Source: Dyadobacter sp. CY261 (GTDB lineage Bacteria; Bacteroidota; Bacteroidia; Cytophagales; Spirosomataceae). From it: DNA of 64,000 bases. The DNA lies in the NCBI RefSeq assembly GCF_021440085.1, contig NZ_JAKCPW010000004.1, positions 62,001-126,000 on the forward strand, given 5' to 3'. This document shows positions 27,309 through 35,879 of this stretch, in pieces. Position 1 is the first letter of the stretch, and each line of letters begins with the position of its first letter. Under the pieces are notes generated by a model. That model had not been told where the DNA came from. It saw only the letters and a list, made by a program, of their open reading frames with translations, and made no database searches. Made by a program: the position numbers and the translations under genes.

Positions 27309-28391
27309 ATGAAAACAGTTTATGCTTTGAATTGGATTCTAATTGTGGGCCTCTCCACAAGTTTGGCCGTCGCCGACCCTTGTACTTTGAGCGATGGTCA
27401 GATTGAACTAAACAATGTTTCAGCCTCCGGTGGAAATTGCATTCTGAATTTGAAGTATTCTTTCAGCCTTGATAAGAATAAAGGGAATAAGTTCGCATAC
27501 ATTCATTTTTGGAAGGCAAGTAGTTATGCAAACCCTGACTACAAAAAAGGGCCTGTAAAAAGCGAACTCGGCAACGTGCTCGGGACAATAGCGATCAGCA
27601 CAGATGACCCAGTGAGCCTGCTATCCACATATCCCGACAATACCGTCAACCCTCTGTTTGCAGGCCTTACGATCAGCCAGGTTGACCTCGGCGGTGGCCT
27701 GTATAGAATCACAGTCGACAATATTCTCCTAACTGTGCCGGGAGCCTGTTCCGGCCTGCCGAATTTGATCGCCGATGTTTGGGCTACACAATCGAATGAC
27801 AAGGTAACGCCCCCTGTACACTGCCTCTTGAAAGGTAACGACACTCCGCTTCCAGTTACATTAGCGCGTTTCCAGGGGAGCTTGCTTGACAATGCAATAA
27901 GCGTCTCCTGGACAACCGCTGAAGAAACCGGCGCCAGCCATTTTGACATCGAACGAAGTGCGGATGCCAAAGAATTTGTTCAACTCGGACGTATGCAAGC
28001 GAAAGGGAATTCATCGACTTCGCAACAATACCGGTTCCTCGACCTACTGCCTCTGAGCGGGCACAATTACTATCGGCTCAGGATGGTCGATAAGAATGGG
28101 AGCTCGGAATACTCAAGAGTAATTACGATTGATAATGGCCCTAATAGCGTGGCGTTCGAGCTGCTTGGCAATCCGGTATTGAACCGCGAGATCAAGTTTC
28201 TGCTCAAAAATGAAGACGTTTCTGGTATCCAACTTCTGGACATGTCGGGACGCGCAGTTACATTTTCGCTCAGCCAATGGGGAAATGAGTTTGTGTTGAA
28301 ACCCAGAAGTAATCAGTCATCCGGCATTTACATCCTCTCATTGCGACGCGATAAGGCAGGTACCATGGCAAAGAAAGTCCTGATGCCGTAG
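27309..28391 (+). CDS. Secreted protein with T9SS C-terminal sorting domain
   Basis: A 360-residue exported protein: signal peptide MKTVYALNWILIVGLSTSLAVA, an N-terminal domain of unknown type with paired cysteines (PCTLSDG, GGNCIL, GACSG, VHCLL), then a fibronectin-like stretch (VSWTTAEETGASHFDIERS). The last about 80 residues (FELLGNPVLNREIKFLL, IQLLDMSGR, SSGIYILSLRR, KKVLMP) form a type A Por sorting domain. The protein should be moved over the outer membrane by T9SS and anchored or released. Function beyond that is unknown. A strong hairpin lies 19 bp after the stop. Confidence 0.85.
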   Translation: MKTVYALNWILIVGLSTSLAVADPCTLSDGQIELNNVSASGGNCILNLKYSFSLDKNKGNKFAYIHFWKASSYANPDYKKGPVKSELGNVLGTIAISTDDPVSLLSTYPDNTVNPLFAGLTISQVDLGGGLYRITVDNILLTVPGACSGLPNLIADVWATQSNDKVTPPVHCLLKGNDTPLPVTLARFQGSLLDNAISVSWTTAEETGASHFDIERSADAKEFVQLGRMQAKGNSSTSQQYRFLDLLPLSGHNYYRLRMVDKNGSSEYSRVITIDNGPNSVAFELLGNPVLNREIKFLLKNEDVSGIQLLDMSGRAVTFSLSQWGNEFVLKPRSNQSSGIYILSLRRDKAGTMAKKVLMP

Positions 28392-28410
28392 CTGAATTAC
28401 CCCTACAAAT

Positions 28411-28452
28411 AAGAACTGTGATGCCGGGCCTGGTCCGGTAATCACAGTTCTT
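28411..28452 (+). terminator. Strong hairpin after the T9SS cargo gene
   Basis: AAGAACTGTGAT (28411-28422) pairs perfectly with ATCACAGTTCTT (28441-28452), with an inner CCGG/CCGG stem. There is no long T run, so termination strength is uncertain. Confidence 0.6.
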
Positions 28453-28568
28453 ACATATAAATCGGTTGCCTGCCGGATAGCGACCCTATGCCTATTATTT
28501 ACTACTAGCTGGTAAGGGTGGCGACATCAATAAGTTCATTTTTGATTCTAAATCCGCCAGCCTCTCGC

Positions 28569-30524
28569 TCACCCGCTATTCTCAATTTTGGAATCAGCGT
28601 TTTCAGATTTAAGCACTGCATTCTCCTTTGCGAGCTCTTTTACAGATTCGACCAAGTGGGGGATTAGACCAATATAATTGACCGCCTTGTAACCTTTATC
28701 GTCTGTCTTTACTAATTCCGGAAACAATGTTTCAACCTCCTGCGCGATTAGCCCCGTTTGAAGAGATGGATCCTGTCTTTTATCATTCCAATGGAAGTGA
28801 TATCCTTTGAGATCGATAATTTTTGAAAGACTTGCGGAAAGTTGCTTAAAATCTCGCTTCCGACGACGATCCGATGTCTGTACAATAACGCCATTAAGGT
28901 ATCCATTCCCTGCATTGTCAACCCAGAACTTCCAGGAATTCCCAAGATAAAACCCTACCTGATCATCCGTTTTCATGCCCACGAAGCCATCGACCAGGTG
29001 CTGAGAATTGTCGAAATAAATTCCAGCGGTGCTTGCGCTATGGTGAATGCGTGGCCTCCCCCCCACTTCCAAAATATGGGTTGGATACAATGCATTGTTA
29101 CCGATACCCACATAACCGTTCCTCAACACAGTGAGAGCATTGGAAAGTGATTGTGGGCCCAGTCCGTTGCCGATTTGAAATACACGGTCTGAACTTTTCG
29201 CACCCGCCTGGCTTCCCACTGTATTGTTGTCTTGCAGGTTGTTATAAGCGCCGACGACCGTCGCCCCGAAGCCTTTCGCAACTGTACCGGCACCTAGTGC
29301 AACTGAACCGTCGCCGATGGATGCCGTTTCCGTTCCGAGAGAAACCGAAGATACTCCGAGCGGAATGGCCACATTGCCGCTGGCTATCGCTCCGTTGTCA
29401 GCAACTTGAAACATCCATTGATTACCGACATAAAACCCAATTTTATGATCATTAACCATTCCTACAAATCCGGCAACGCCATTGGTAGAATTATTAAAAT
29501 GAATACCTGCCGTAGCACCATTGTGCCTTATTCGCGCCCGGCCGCCTACGTCCAAAAGATAGCCTGGAGATAACGCGGTACTGCCGATTCCGACATTACC
29601 TCCCCTCAATATCGTCAAGGCATTCTTTCTCACATTCTGGTCGCCATTCCCAATCTGAAAAATACGATCCGAGGGATCCGGGACCCCAATATCCGGACTG
29701 TCCCTATTCTCATTGTAAGTTCCAGCAACAAAGGATCCCCGCGCCTTAGCTATTGTGTGACTTCCCAGTGCAGAGCTTTCCCAGCCCGACGCAACAACTT
29801 GCTTCCCCATCGCGAATGAATTCACGCCTGTTGCCTGTGAGTTCGATCCAAACGAGGCACTGCCTTCACCGCTGGCTAAGTTATCGATACCAAAGGCGAC
29901 AGAGCTTTGCCCGATTTGAGCATCCTCCCACGTGCCGTTCCCGTTCAATCCCGCCCTGAATGCTGCTTTGAAAGGATACCAGATCAGCCTCGCGCCGGCC
30001 CCCACTTGCGGAAGATAATATTTTGGCATATTAGGGTCTCCCACGGGAACTTGGTCACTTTTCTGGATTACAGGATACCCGTTGACCCAGTGCTCGGCCT
30101 CCTTGGCATGCATACTATAAGGTACGCTTAAAAGTTGCGTTGTACCCAGATCGACATAGTTATTACCTCCTCCGGGATCCAGTTCAAGTTGCAAAAATTG
30201 CGCGGACGCTTTCCACAAGATTCCTGTAAAATCTCCTGAGGTCACCGTTCCGCCCCCTATTGAAATATTGAATATTCCTTCGGCATTGGTTTGGGTATTA
30301 TGGGTTTCCTGATAAACGATGGTACCTGCTATACTTTCCGTATGAATGGAAACCCTCAGGCTAACCGAAGTAGTGGCTGCCGGTTTTCCGTCCGCTTTCC
30401 GGGCAACTCCCTGGAAACTAAATCGCTGGGGAGCCTGTGCATTGGCATTCTTAGGACAAAACCCCAAGAGTATTATTGCCAAGAAAATAAAGAGATAATG
30501 GAAGTGGTTACTTGTTACATTCAT
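28569..30524 (-). CDS. Surface protein with YadA-head repeats and self-cleaving S74 chaperone domain
   Basis: A 651-residue exported protein. The signal peptide ends near ANAQ (residue 30). Residues 35-145 form a beta domain often found at the start of Bacteroidota S74 proteins (FSFQGVARKADGKPAATTS). Then come two cassettes, each a run of YadA-head-like short repeats (SVAFGIDNLASGEGSASFG; SVSLGTETASIGDGSVALG) followed by a about 95-residue stretch copied at 285-378 and 444-540. From 549 a peptidase S74 intramolecular chaperone follows: Ser551-Asp552 in QTSDRRRKRDF, then GLIAQEVETLFPELV, ending in a coiled coil. S74 domains trimerise the fibre and then cut themselves off. It is likely a trimeric surface fibre. 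Confidence 0.85.
   Translation of the reverse strand: MNVTSNHFHYLFIFLAIILLGFCPKNANAQAPQRFSFQGVARKADGKPAATTSVSLRVSIHTESIAGTIVYQETHNTQTNAEGIFNISIGGGTVTSGDFTGILWKASAQFLQLELDPGGGNNYVDLGTTQLLSVPYSMHAKEAEHWVNGYPVIQKSDQVPVGDPNMPKYYLPQVGAGARLIWYPFKAAFRAGLNGNGTWEDAQIGQSSVAFGIDNLASGEGSASFGSNSQATGVNSFAMGKQVVASGWESSALGSHTIAKARGSFVAGTYNENRDSPDIGVPDPSDRIFQIGNGDQNVRKNALTILRGGNVGIGSTALSPGYLLDVGGRARIRHNGATAGIHFNNSTNGVAGFVGMVNDHKIGFYVGNQWMFQVADNGAIASGNVAIPLGVSSVSLGTETASIGDGSVALGAGTVAKGFGATVVGAYNNLQDNNTVGSQAGAKSSDRVFQIGNGLGPQSLSNALTVLRNGYVGIGNNALYPTHILEVGGRPRIHHSASTAGIYFDNSQHLVDGFVGMKTDDQVGFYLGNSWKFWVDNAGNGYLNGVIVQTSDRRRKRDFKQLSASLSKIIDLKGYHFHWNDKRQDPSLQTGLIAQEVETLFPELVKTDDKGYKAVNYIGLIPHLVESVKELAKENAVLKSENADSKIENSG
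28905..29672 (-). repeat. Internal duplicated cassette in the S74 surface protein gene
   Basis: Codons for residues 285-378 (29391-29672) and 444-540 (28905-29195) encode clearly related sequences: SDRIFQIGNG versus SDRVFQIGNG, KNALTILRGGNVGIG versus SNALTVLRNGYVGIG, and GFVGMVNDHKIGFYVGNQW versus GFVGMKTDDQVGFYLGNSW. They are diverged at many positions, so the duplication is old. Confidence 0.75.
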
Positions 30525-30641
30525 GTCAATTTGAGTTTTGAGCTACCTTTAAACAATTCACCGGCTGCCTCAACACTTTCACGAACCCCGCCAACACATT
30601 CCTGGACGGCAGGGCGTGTTTTATAAAAGCTATCGATCAGC

Positions 30642-30675
30642 AAAAATGCCGCCCGCTACTCCGCGACCGGCATTT
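30642..30675 (-). terminator. Rho-independent terminator of the amidohydrolase/dehydrogenase operon
   Basis: On the minus strand AAATGCCG and CGGCATTT pair, with an inner CGC/GCG stem, followed by a run of five T. It lies about 100 bp after the dehydrogenase stop at 30773, closing the operon. Confidence 0.65.
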
Positions 30676-30772
30676 CCTACTCAAGATGAATCCGGGCAAG
30701 CTTCTATTCCAAAATCAATGTGCAAGTGGTTAGAAGCGCATGTACAAAAGGCAACAGAACTGTAACCTCTTA

Positions 30773-32536
30773 TTAATTTCCCAAAGCCCGCCGCACATCA
30801 CTCACCGAAATGGCATCGGCATCGTTTCCGAAATTTTGGCGAACGTAAGTCAGGACCTGGGCCATTTCTTCCGGTTTGAGAAAGTCGTGTCGTGGCATTA
30901 GGTCATTGTAGGGCTTTCCCGCAACCTGAATGGGGCCTTCTAATCCTTTTGCCACAACTTCTATCAATCGTTTTTTATTACCCGTCACCCATTCTGACCC
31001 GGCAAGAGGCGGAAAGCGGCTTCCGTCGCCCAGGCCGTTGCGCTGGTGGCATGGCGTGCAGTAAGTATTGTAAATGCGCTGCCCAAGCTCTTTAGTTTTG
31101 ATATCCAGATTGTCTGCGACTTCGTCGGGCGTACGGATATGAGCCAGTTCTTTATGTTTTTCCATTGCGGCAAGCTGGTTTGTGCCGAAGTCCCGTTTGT
31201 CCCCCTTGAACATGATCCGCCACACTTTGCCTTTTCGGGAATCGGTAATATATAGCGAACCGTCAGGTCCTTCGGCAAGACCCATCGGCCTGAATTTAGC
31301 ATCGCTTACATTGATGATTGGATCGATACCGGCAAAGCCGTCGGCAAAAACTTCCCAGTTGCCGGATGGCCTGCCATCTTTGAACGGTACGAAACATACG
31401 AAGTAACCGGCCTGCGGGTAGGGCGCCCGGTTGGTCGAGCCATGAAAGGCTATGAATGCGCCATTTTTATAGCGGTCGGGAAACTGATTGCCGCGATAAA
31501 ACAGCACATCGTTGGGTGCCCAGTGCCCAGGAAAGCCAAAAAGCGGCTTTTGGTACTTGGCCCCTTCTCCTTCTTTCTTTCCATCGCCGCCATATTCGGG
31601 GTTGAGCATTTTCCTGCCTTTCATCTGATCGTAATAATAATATGGCCAACCCACGTTGGTGCCCTGCGTTACTTTTACAAATTCCTCCGCGGGAAGCACC
31701 GCGCTTTGCCAGGAGGTGAACAGCTCGGGAAAAAGGCGATGGAGGTTGTCGCGCCCATGAACAACGGCGTAAAGGCCTTTGTCTGCCGGATTCCAGCGCA
31801 TTCCCACAATGCTGCGAAGTCCGGTTGCATATAAAGTCCCATCGGCCTGGGTTTGATCGGGCTTGTCGGCGCTGAACTTCCAGATGCCGCCATGCTTTTC
31901 AAGATCCGGACAAGGATTAACACCCGGACTGCCCGGTTTTCCTCCCGGCGAGTTGACCATATCCTGACACGCGTCCGATGGGGCGCCGAAAGGTACGAAC
32001 ATATTGCCCTGGTCGTCGAATGCCATGGGTTTGGTAATATGCCAATGGGCGCCGTGCTCGTGGTCGTCTTTCAGGATCAGCTCGGTTTTTTCGTCGGGGA
32101 GAAGCTGTCCGGGAATCAGTTTGCTGCGATAGATGGCCAGTGAAGAGCTGTAATACAGGTAACCATTGCGGATCGTAATGCCATTAGCGAGGCTGCTATG
32201 GTCCTGGTAACTGCCGAAATTCTTTATCATGTCGGCCTTCCCGTCGCCATTGGTATCCCTGAGGGCCACGGTGCCGCCACCCTGGCCTTTGCCGTAATAT
32301 CGAAGTTTAATATAAATATCCCCATTGTCGTTCACCGCGATATGGCGAGCGAGGCCGGTGCTGTCGGCGACCACGAGTGTTTCAAAACCATCGGGCGTTG
32401 TCAGTCCGCCATTGTCGGGGTCACCGGCCGGAAGCTTGTCCTGTTGCAAATGCATAGCGCCCGCTAGCGCGAGTACGAGCATAACAAGACTCAGATATAG
32501 TCCGAACCTTTTGAATTTCAATTTATGAGAATACAT
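30773..32536 (-). CDS. PQQ-dependent sugar (sorbosone-type) dehydrogenase with C-terminal cytochrome c domain
   Basis: A 587-residue periplasmic protein: N-terminal signal segment (YLSLVMLVLALAGAM), a beta-propeller dehydrogenase of the sorbosone/aldose type (LARHIAVNDNGDIYIKL, AFDDQGNMFVPFG, LRSIVGMRWNPADKGLY, AEGPDGSLYITDSRKGKVWR), then a cytochrome c domain. Haem attachment is CTPCH at 493-497, with Met547 in NDLMPRH as likely sixth ligand. PQQ dependence is by family. Electrons would pass from the oxidised sugar to the attached haem. The last gene of the operon, 12 bp after the amidohydrolase gene. Confidence 0.88.
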   Translation of the reverse strand: MYSHKLKFKRFGLYLSLVMLVLALAGAMHLQQDKLPAGDPDNGGLTTPDGFETLVVADSTGLARHIAVNDNGDIYIKLRYYGKGQGGGTVALRDTNGDGKADMIKNFGSYQDHSSLANGITIRNGYLYYSSSLAIYRSKLIPGQLLPDEKTELILKDDHEHGAHWHITKPMAFDDQGNMFVPFGAPSDACQDMVNSPGGKPGSPGVNPCPDLEKHGGIWKFSADKPDQTQADGTLYATGLRSIVGMRWNPADKGLYAVVHGRDNLHRLFPELFTSWQSAVLPAEEFVKVTQGTNVGWPYYYYDQMKGRKMLNPEYGGDGKKEGEGAKYQKPLFGFPGHWAPNDVLFYRGNQFPDRYKNGAFIAFHGSTNRAPYPQAGYFVCFVPFKDGRPSGNWEVFADGFAGIDPIINVSDAKFRPMGLAEGPDGSLYITDSRKGKVWRIMFKGDKRDFGTNQLAAMEKHKELAHIRTPDEVADNLDIKTKELGQRIYNTYCTPCHQRNGLGDGSRFPPLAGSEWVTGNKKRLIEVVAKGLEGPIQVAGKPYNDLMPRHDFLKPEEMAQVLTYVRQNFGNDADAISVSDVRRALGN

Positions 32537-32548
32537 GGTGAGTTTTGG

Positions 32549-33805
32549 TTAAAGTCCTTTTTTCTTCGCTGCCATACCATTCAGGTCCCACACTACTTTG
32601 CCCTGCCGAACGGTCAGTTCGACTTCCAGCTTGCGGCTTCCGCTTATACGATTGCCTGCGGAATCCATGAAGCCGAAATACCCTTCCCGAACCCGGAATA
32701 CTGCGATATCGGCTGGATTACCTTCCTTCAAATTCCCCAATTCGGGATGACCAATGGCACGCGCGACATTCCAGGTTGCTATGCCCACCACTTGTTTCAA
32801 TGTCAGCCCCATTGCCATAAATTTGGACATAACATTCCCCATATCCTTCATTGCCGAATTCATGCTGAAGCGATGCAGATCGGTACCAAAGGAATTGGGA
32901 TAAAAACCTTGGTTCACGGCAGGCACGGCCTGGTCGAACCAGAAACCTGCCCCACCGTGACCGAGATCGAACAACACACCGCGTTTCCGGGCAGCGAGCA
33001 CAAAAGGACGGACCTGCCCGTCCTCGCCAACAATCGGCATTCGCTCTTTAATGTTTTCGAAAGTATGGGTGATCATGTCACCGGGACGCATTTTCGCCAA
33101 CTGATCTTCCAACGAATATTCAGGCAAATGGCATTCTACAAAAAGTGGTTTACCAGCCTTCTCTGCCACTTTCAATGCATTGTTGAAGGGCGTCCACTCG
33201 TTCCCGTTATAATGTCCGATTTTGACGCCGGCTATGATTTCCGGATATCTGCGAATCGTCGCAACGGCCGAATCGACGTTCATATCCTTCAAATCCTGCT
33301 CATGGGCGGCACCCGTCATTCCCCCGCCCGCAATGTTCAGGAATGCAAGAATGCGTGTTTTGGACTGATCGATCACCTGCTTTTTAAACAATGGAAAGCT
33401 GCGCCAGCCCGAAGTCCCGGCGTCCACAACGGTAGTTACACCCGACCGGAATGTAAAATCGTCGGGCGAAACGCTATTCACGCCGTTCGCAAATAAGCCC
33501 GCCTCCGGCCCTACGAACACATGCGTATGCGGGTCGATAAAGCCGGGTGTGAGGTACAGGCCATTCGCTTCGATGATTTGTGCCGCATTATCGCTGATCA
33601 CCGGGGCCACTTTCGCAATTTTACCGCCTGTGATAGCAACGTCCATTATTTTGTTCAGTGAATTGGCTGGATCGATCACGTGTGCGCCTTTGATGACGAG
33701 CTCATAATATTGCGCCTCTGCACTCTGAGGCATAACCGCTGCCAACGCAAGCCATATTCCGGCTAAAAACCGCTTGTGGAAAACCATTTTCTCCATGACG
33801 ATCAT
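32549..33805 (-). CDS. Amidohydrolase/deacetylase-family metallohydrolase (paralogue B)
   Basis: A 418-residue amidohydrolase of the EF_0837/AHA_3915-like, dihydroorotase-related group. Metal motif DPHTHVFVG near residue 93; VVDAGTSGWRSF, LAFLNIAGGGMTG and VKIGHYNG are also typical, with a late FDLGHGGAGFWF metal region. A hydrophobic N-terminal segment ending AEAQ suggests export. It is a close paralogue of the gene just upstream, which it overlaps by four bases; ATGs at 33796 and 33787 are alternative starts. Confidence 0.88.
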   Translation of the reverse strand: MIVMEKMVFHKRFLAGIWLALAAVMPQSAEAQYYELVIKGAHVIDPANSLNKIMDVAITGGKIAKVAPVISDNAAQIIEANGLYLTPGFIDPHTHVFVGPEAGLFANGVNSVSPDDFTFRSGVTTVVDAGTSGWRSFPLFKKQVIDQSKTRILAFLNIAGGGMTGAAHEQDLKDMNVDSAVATIRRYPEIIAGVKIGHYNGNEWTPFNNALKVAEKAGKPLFVECHLPEYSLEDQLAKMRPGDMITHTFENIKERMPIVGEDGQVRPFVLAARKRGVLFDLGHGGAGFWFDQAVPAVNQGFYPNSFGTDLHRFSMNSAMKDMGNVMSKFMAMGLTLKQVVGIATWNVARAIGHPELGNLKEGNPADIAVFRVREGYFGFMDSAGNRISGSRKLEVELTVRQGKVVWDLNGMAAKKKGL

Positions 33806-35088
33806 TTACCTTGCATTTCTGACTCCCATCCTGCCACGCTGATGCCATTCAGGTCCCACACCACTTTTCCGGCACGGATCGTGAGCTCGGCTTCGAGTTT
33901 TTTGTCGCCCTTCAATTTCAGTCTTCGGGCGTCGATAAAGCCAAAATTGCCTGTGCGTACGCTGAAAATGGTAATATCCGCCTCAGAGCCCACTGTAAGA
34001 CTACCCAGTTCCGGGCGTTTGATCACCTGCGCGGGATTCCACGTCACCCGCAGAATGGCGTCCGAAAGCGTAACACCCATATTCAGAAATTTAGAAATCA
34101 CATTGTCCAGTCCTTTCATACCGCCGTTCATACTGTCGGTATGGAGGTCGGTGCTGATGACATTGGCGAGGAAACCCTGTTTAATGGAAGGGATCGCCTG
34201 TCGCCATGCAAATGCCCCACCGCCATGGCCAACATCGAACACAATACCTTTTTTCTGCATTTCGAGTACAAAAGGTTTTACTTTACCCTGCTCATCAACC
34301 ACCGTTTCGCGATCGGTCGGCCCGTGCGCATAGGTGTGCGTGAAAATATCCCCAGGCCGTAAATACTCCCTGAAAAGCTTTTCGATCGACAACGGCGGAC
34401 GGTGTTCCCCAAAATCGACGATCACGGGCACGTCTGCAAGCTTCCCGGCCTCTACGGCGCGCTGTACCTGGCTATAATCTCCCCAGTAATGGGCGGATTT
34501 GATACCGACAATGATATTGGGATACAATCTTTTAATCATATTGGCCGTCATAACCGGGTTCATGTCGCTCATGTCCTGTTCCTCGAAGCGGCTAGCCATG
34601 CCCGTACCGACGATATTCAGAAAAGCCAACACGCGCGTCTGCGCGCGATCGATCGTCTGGGCTTTAAAGGTTTTGAAATTTCGCCAGCCCGACGAACCCG
34701 CGTCTACTACCGTAGTAACGCCGGTTCGAAATGTAAAACCATCGGGGGCAACACTGGTGTGACCATTGGCAATGTAAGCATCGGGCGTGGTACCGTTGAA
34801 AACATGCACATGCATATCGATAAACCCAGGTGCAACATACAATCCCTTTGCATCCACGACCCTTTTAGCATCTGAAACCGGAATGTCTGCGGCTACACGC
34901 ACAATCTTGCCTGCCGTTACAGCTACATCCATTACACCGTCGATTCGATTTTTAGGGTCAATGACATGTCCGCCTTTCAGGAGCAGGTCAACGGACTGGG
35001 CATTGGACAGCCCTGTTAAAAGCGGAATAAGCAGCGACACTGCTAAAAACCGGATGAATTTCAGCCGATGCGAATGGATAAGCTTCAT
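33802..35088 (-). CDS. Amidohydrolase/deacetylase-family metallohydrolase (paralogue A)
   Basis: A 428-residue paralogue of the previous entry, sharing VVDAGSSGWRNF, LAFLNIVGTGM, VGIKSAHYWG and FDVGHGGGAFAW. Metal motif is DMHVHVFNG. Signal peptide LAVSLLIPLLTGLSNAQ suggests a periplasmic location, unusual for dihydroorotase relatives. First gene of a three-gene operon with paralogue B and the PQQ-type dehydrogenase. The substrate is likely an N-acyl or cyclic amide compound; this is a family-level guess. Confidence 0.88.
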   Translation of the reverse strand: MKLIHSHRLKFIRFLAVSLLIPLLTGLSNAQSVDLLLKGGHVIDPKNRIDGVMDVAVTAGKIVRVAADIPVSDAKRVVDAKGLYVAPGFIDMHVHVFNGTTPDAYIANGHTSVAPDGFTFRTGVTTVVDAGSSGWRNFKTFKAQTIDRAQTRVLAFLNIVGTGMASRFEEQDMSDMNPVMTANMIKRLYPNIIVGIKSAHYWGDYSQVQRAVEAGKLADVPVIVDFGEHRPPLSIEKLFREYLRPGDIFTHTYAHGPTDRETVVDEQGKVKPFVLEMQKKGIVFDVGHGGGAFAWRQAIPSIKQGFLANVISTDLHTDSMNGGMKGLDNVISKFLNMGVTLSDAILRVTWNPAQVIKRPELGSLTVGSEADITIFSVRTGNFGFIDARRLKLKGDKKLEAELTIRAGKVVWDLNGISVAGWESEMQGK

Positions 35089-35879
35089 GGAAGTCCTGAT
35101 TAGGATTTAGGAGTTGGACACTTTCAAAAAAGCACCAAGTGGCAATAATATAGCCGCCTATTTCGAAAAAAATGCGGATTGCCAACTATCATATCGCATG
35201 GTTGCAAAAGAACCAACGAATATACATAACCGGACAATTGCACACGGTAGACGTATAACATTTGAAAAGACTATCTGTGAAAAAGACAAGAAATGGCAAT
35301 GCCTGCGTGTAAATTTTCGAAGAACAAGTTTAAATATTCACTCTCACAAAAATTTACGGAGATGAATTTCAGCGTATTACAGACTTGTAGTGATATTTTG
35401 ATTTTGAAATAGCAATCAAATGTTTTAAACTTGTTGTAGATATTATTTTACATCTATGTAGTTGCTAGTAAAATAAAGTCTACAAATAACCATTGAAAAT
35501 CCGTGATTTCCATCCTCGGACGTCACACCACCTTCCTCTCACTGATAATTGCAGAAATTCCTCTTAATGCAGGAAAGGCACGTGCGGCCCTGATCATGCT
35601 TAACAACCAACGGGGTTTCCAACCGGGTTTCCAACCGGGTTTCCAACCGGGTTGCGCGATGGCGTGACAGGCACATATAGGCGTATCCGTTCGCTCACTC
35701 AGATTGCTTTGGAAAGGCAATGCAGACTGTTGTGCGATTCGGGGACACCAGACTGTTTACAACAAGTAATCAGCCAAGGAATACGTCAGGCTTTGACACG
35801 CTAGCTGACATAGGAAAATTATGCCCTTAAAAAAACAAGTTGATAATCCGCCAATTTCTTTTCACCAAATCTAACTCGT
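35089..35879. other. Large gene-poor region with a 12-bp minisatellite
   Basis: About 790 bp without a credible gene. The left part is AT-rich and probably holds the promoter of the amidohydrolase operon. The right part has a short tandem repeat (listed separately) inside an unlikely minus-strand open frame of 65 codons. No RNA gene or transposon end was seen. Confidence 0.6.
35613..35653. repeat. 12-bp tandem repeat, 3.4 copies
   Basis: The unit GGGTTTCCAACC occurs three times head to tail (35613-35648) and then begins again (GGGTT). The copies are identical. If read on the minus strand it would encode a Gly-Trp-Lys-Pro repeat, but no real gene seems to contain it. Confidence 0.85.

Noticed and set aside
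32525..33496. Long plus-strand open frame of 323 codons
   Set aside because: It lies wholly antisense to the amidohydrolase gene, whose motifs are clear, and its protein has no recognisable domain and an atypical composition.
35613..35653. Possible CRISPR-like array
   Set aside because: The units are 12 bp and directly adjacent, with no spacers and no cas genes.
35523..35720. Minus-strand open frame containing the Gly-Trp-Lys-Pro repeat
   Set aside because: The repeat alone makes it look ordered; there is no signal, domain or start context to support a gene.
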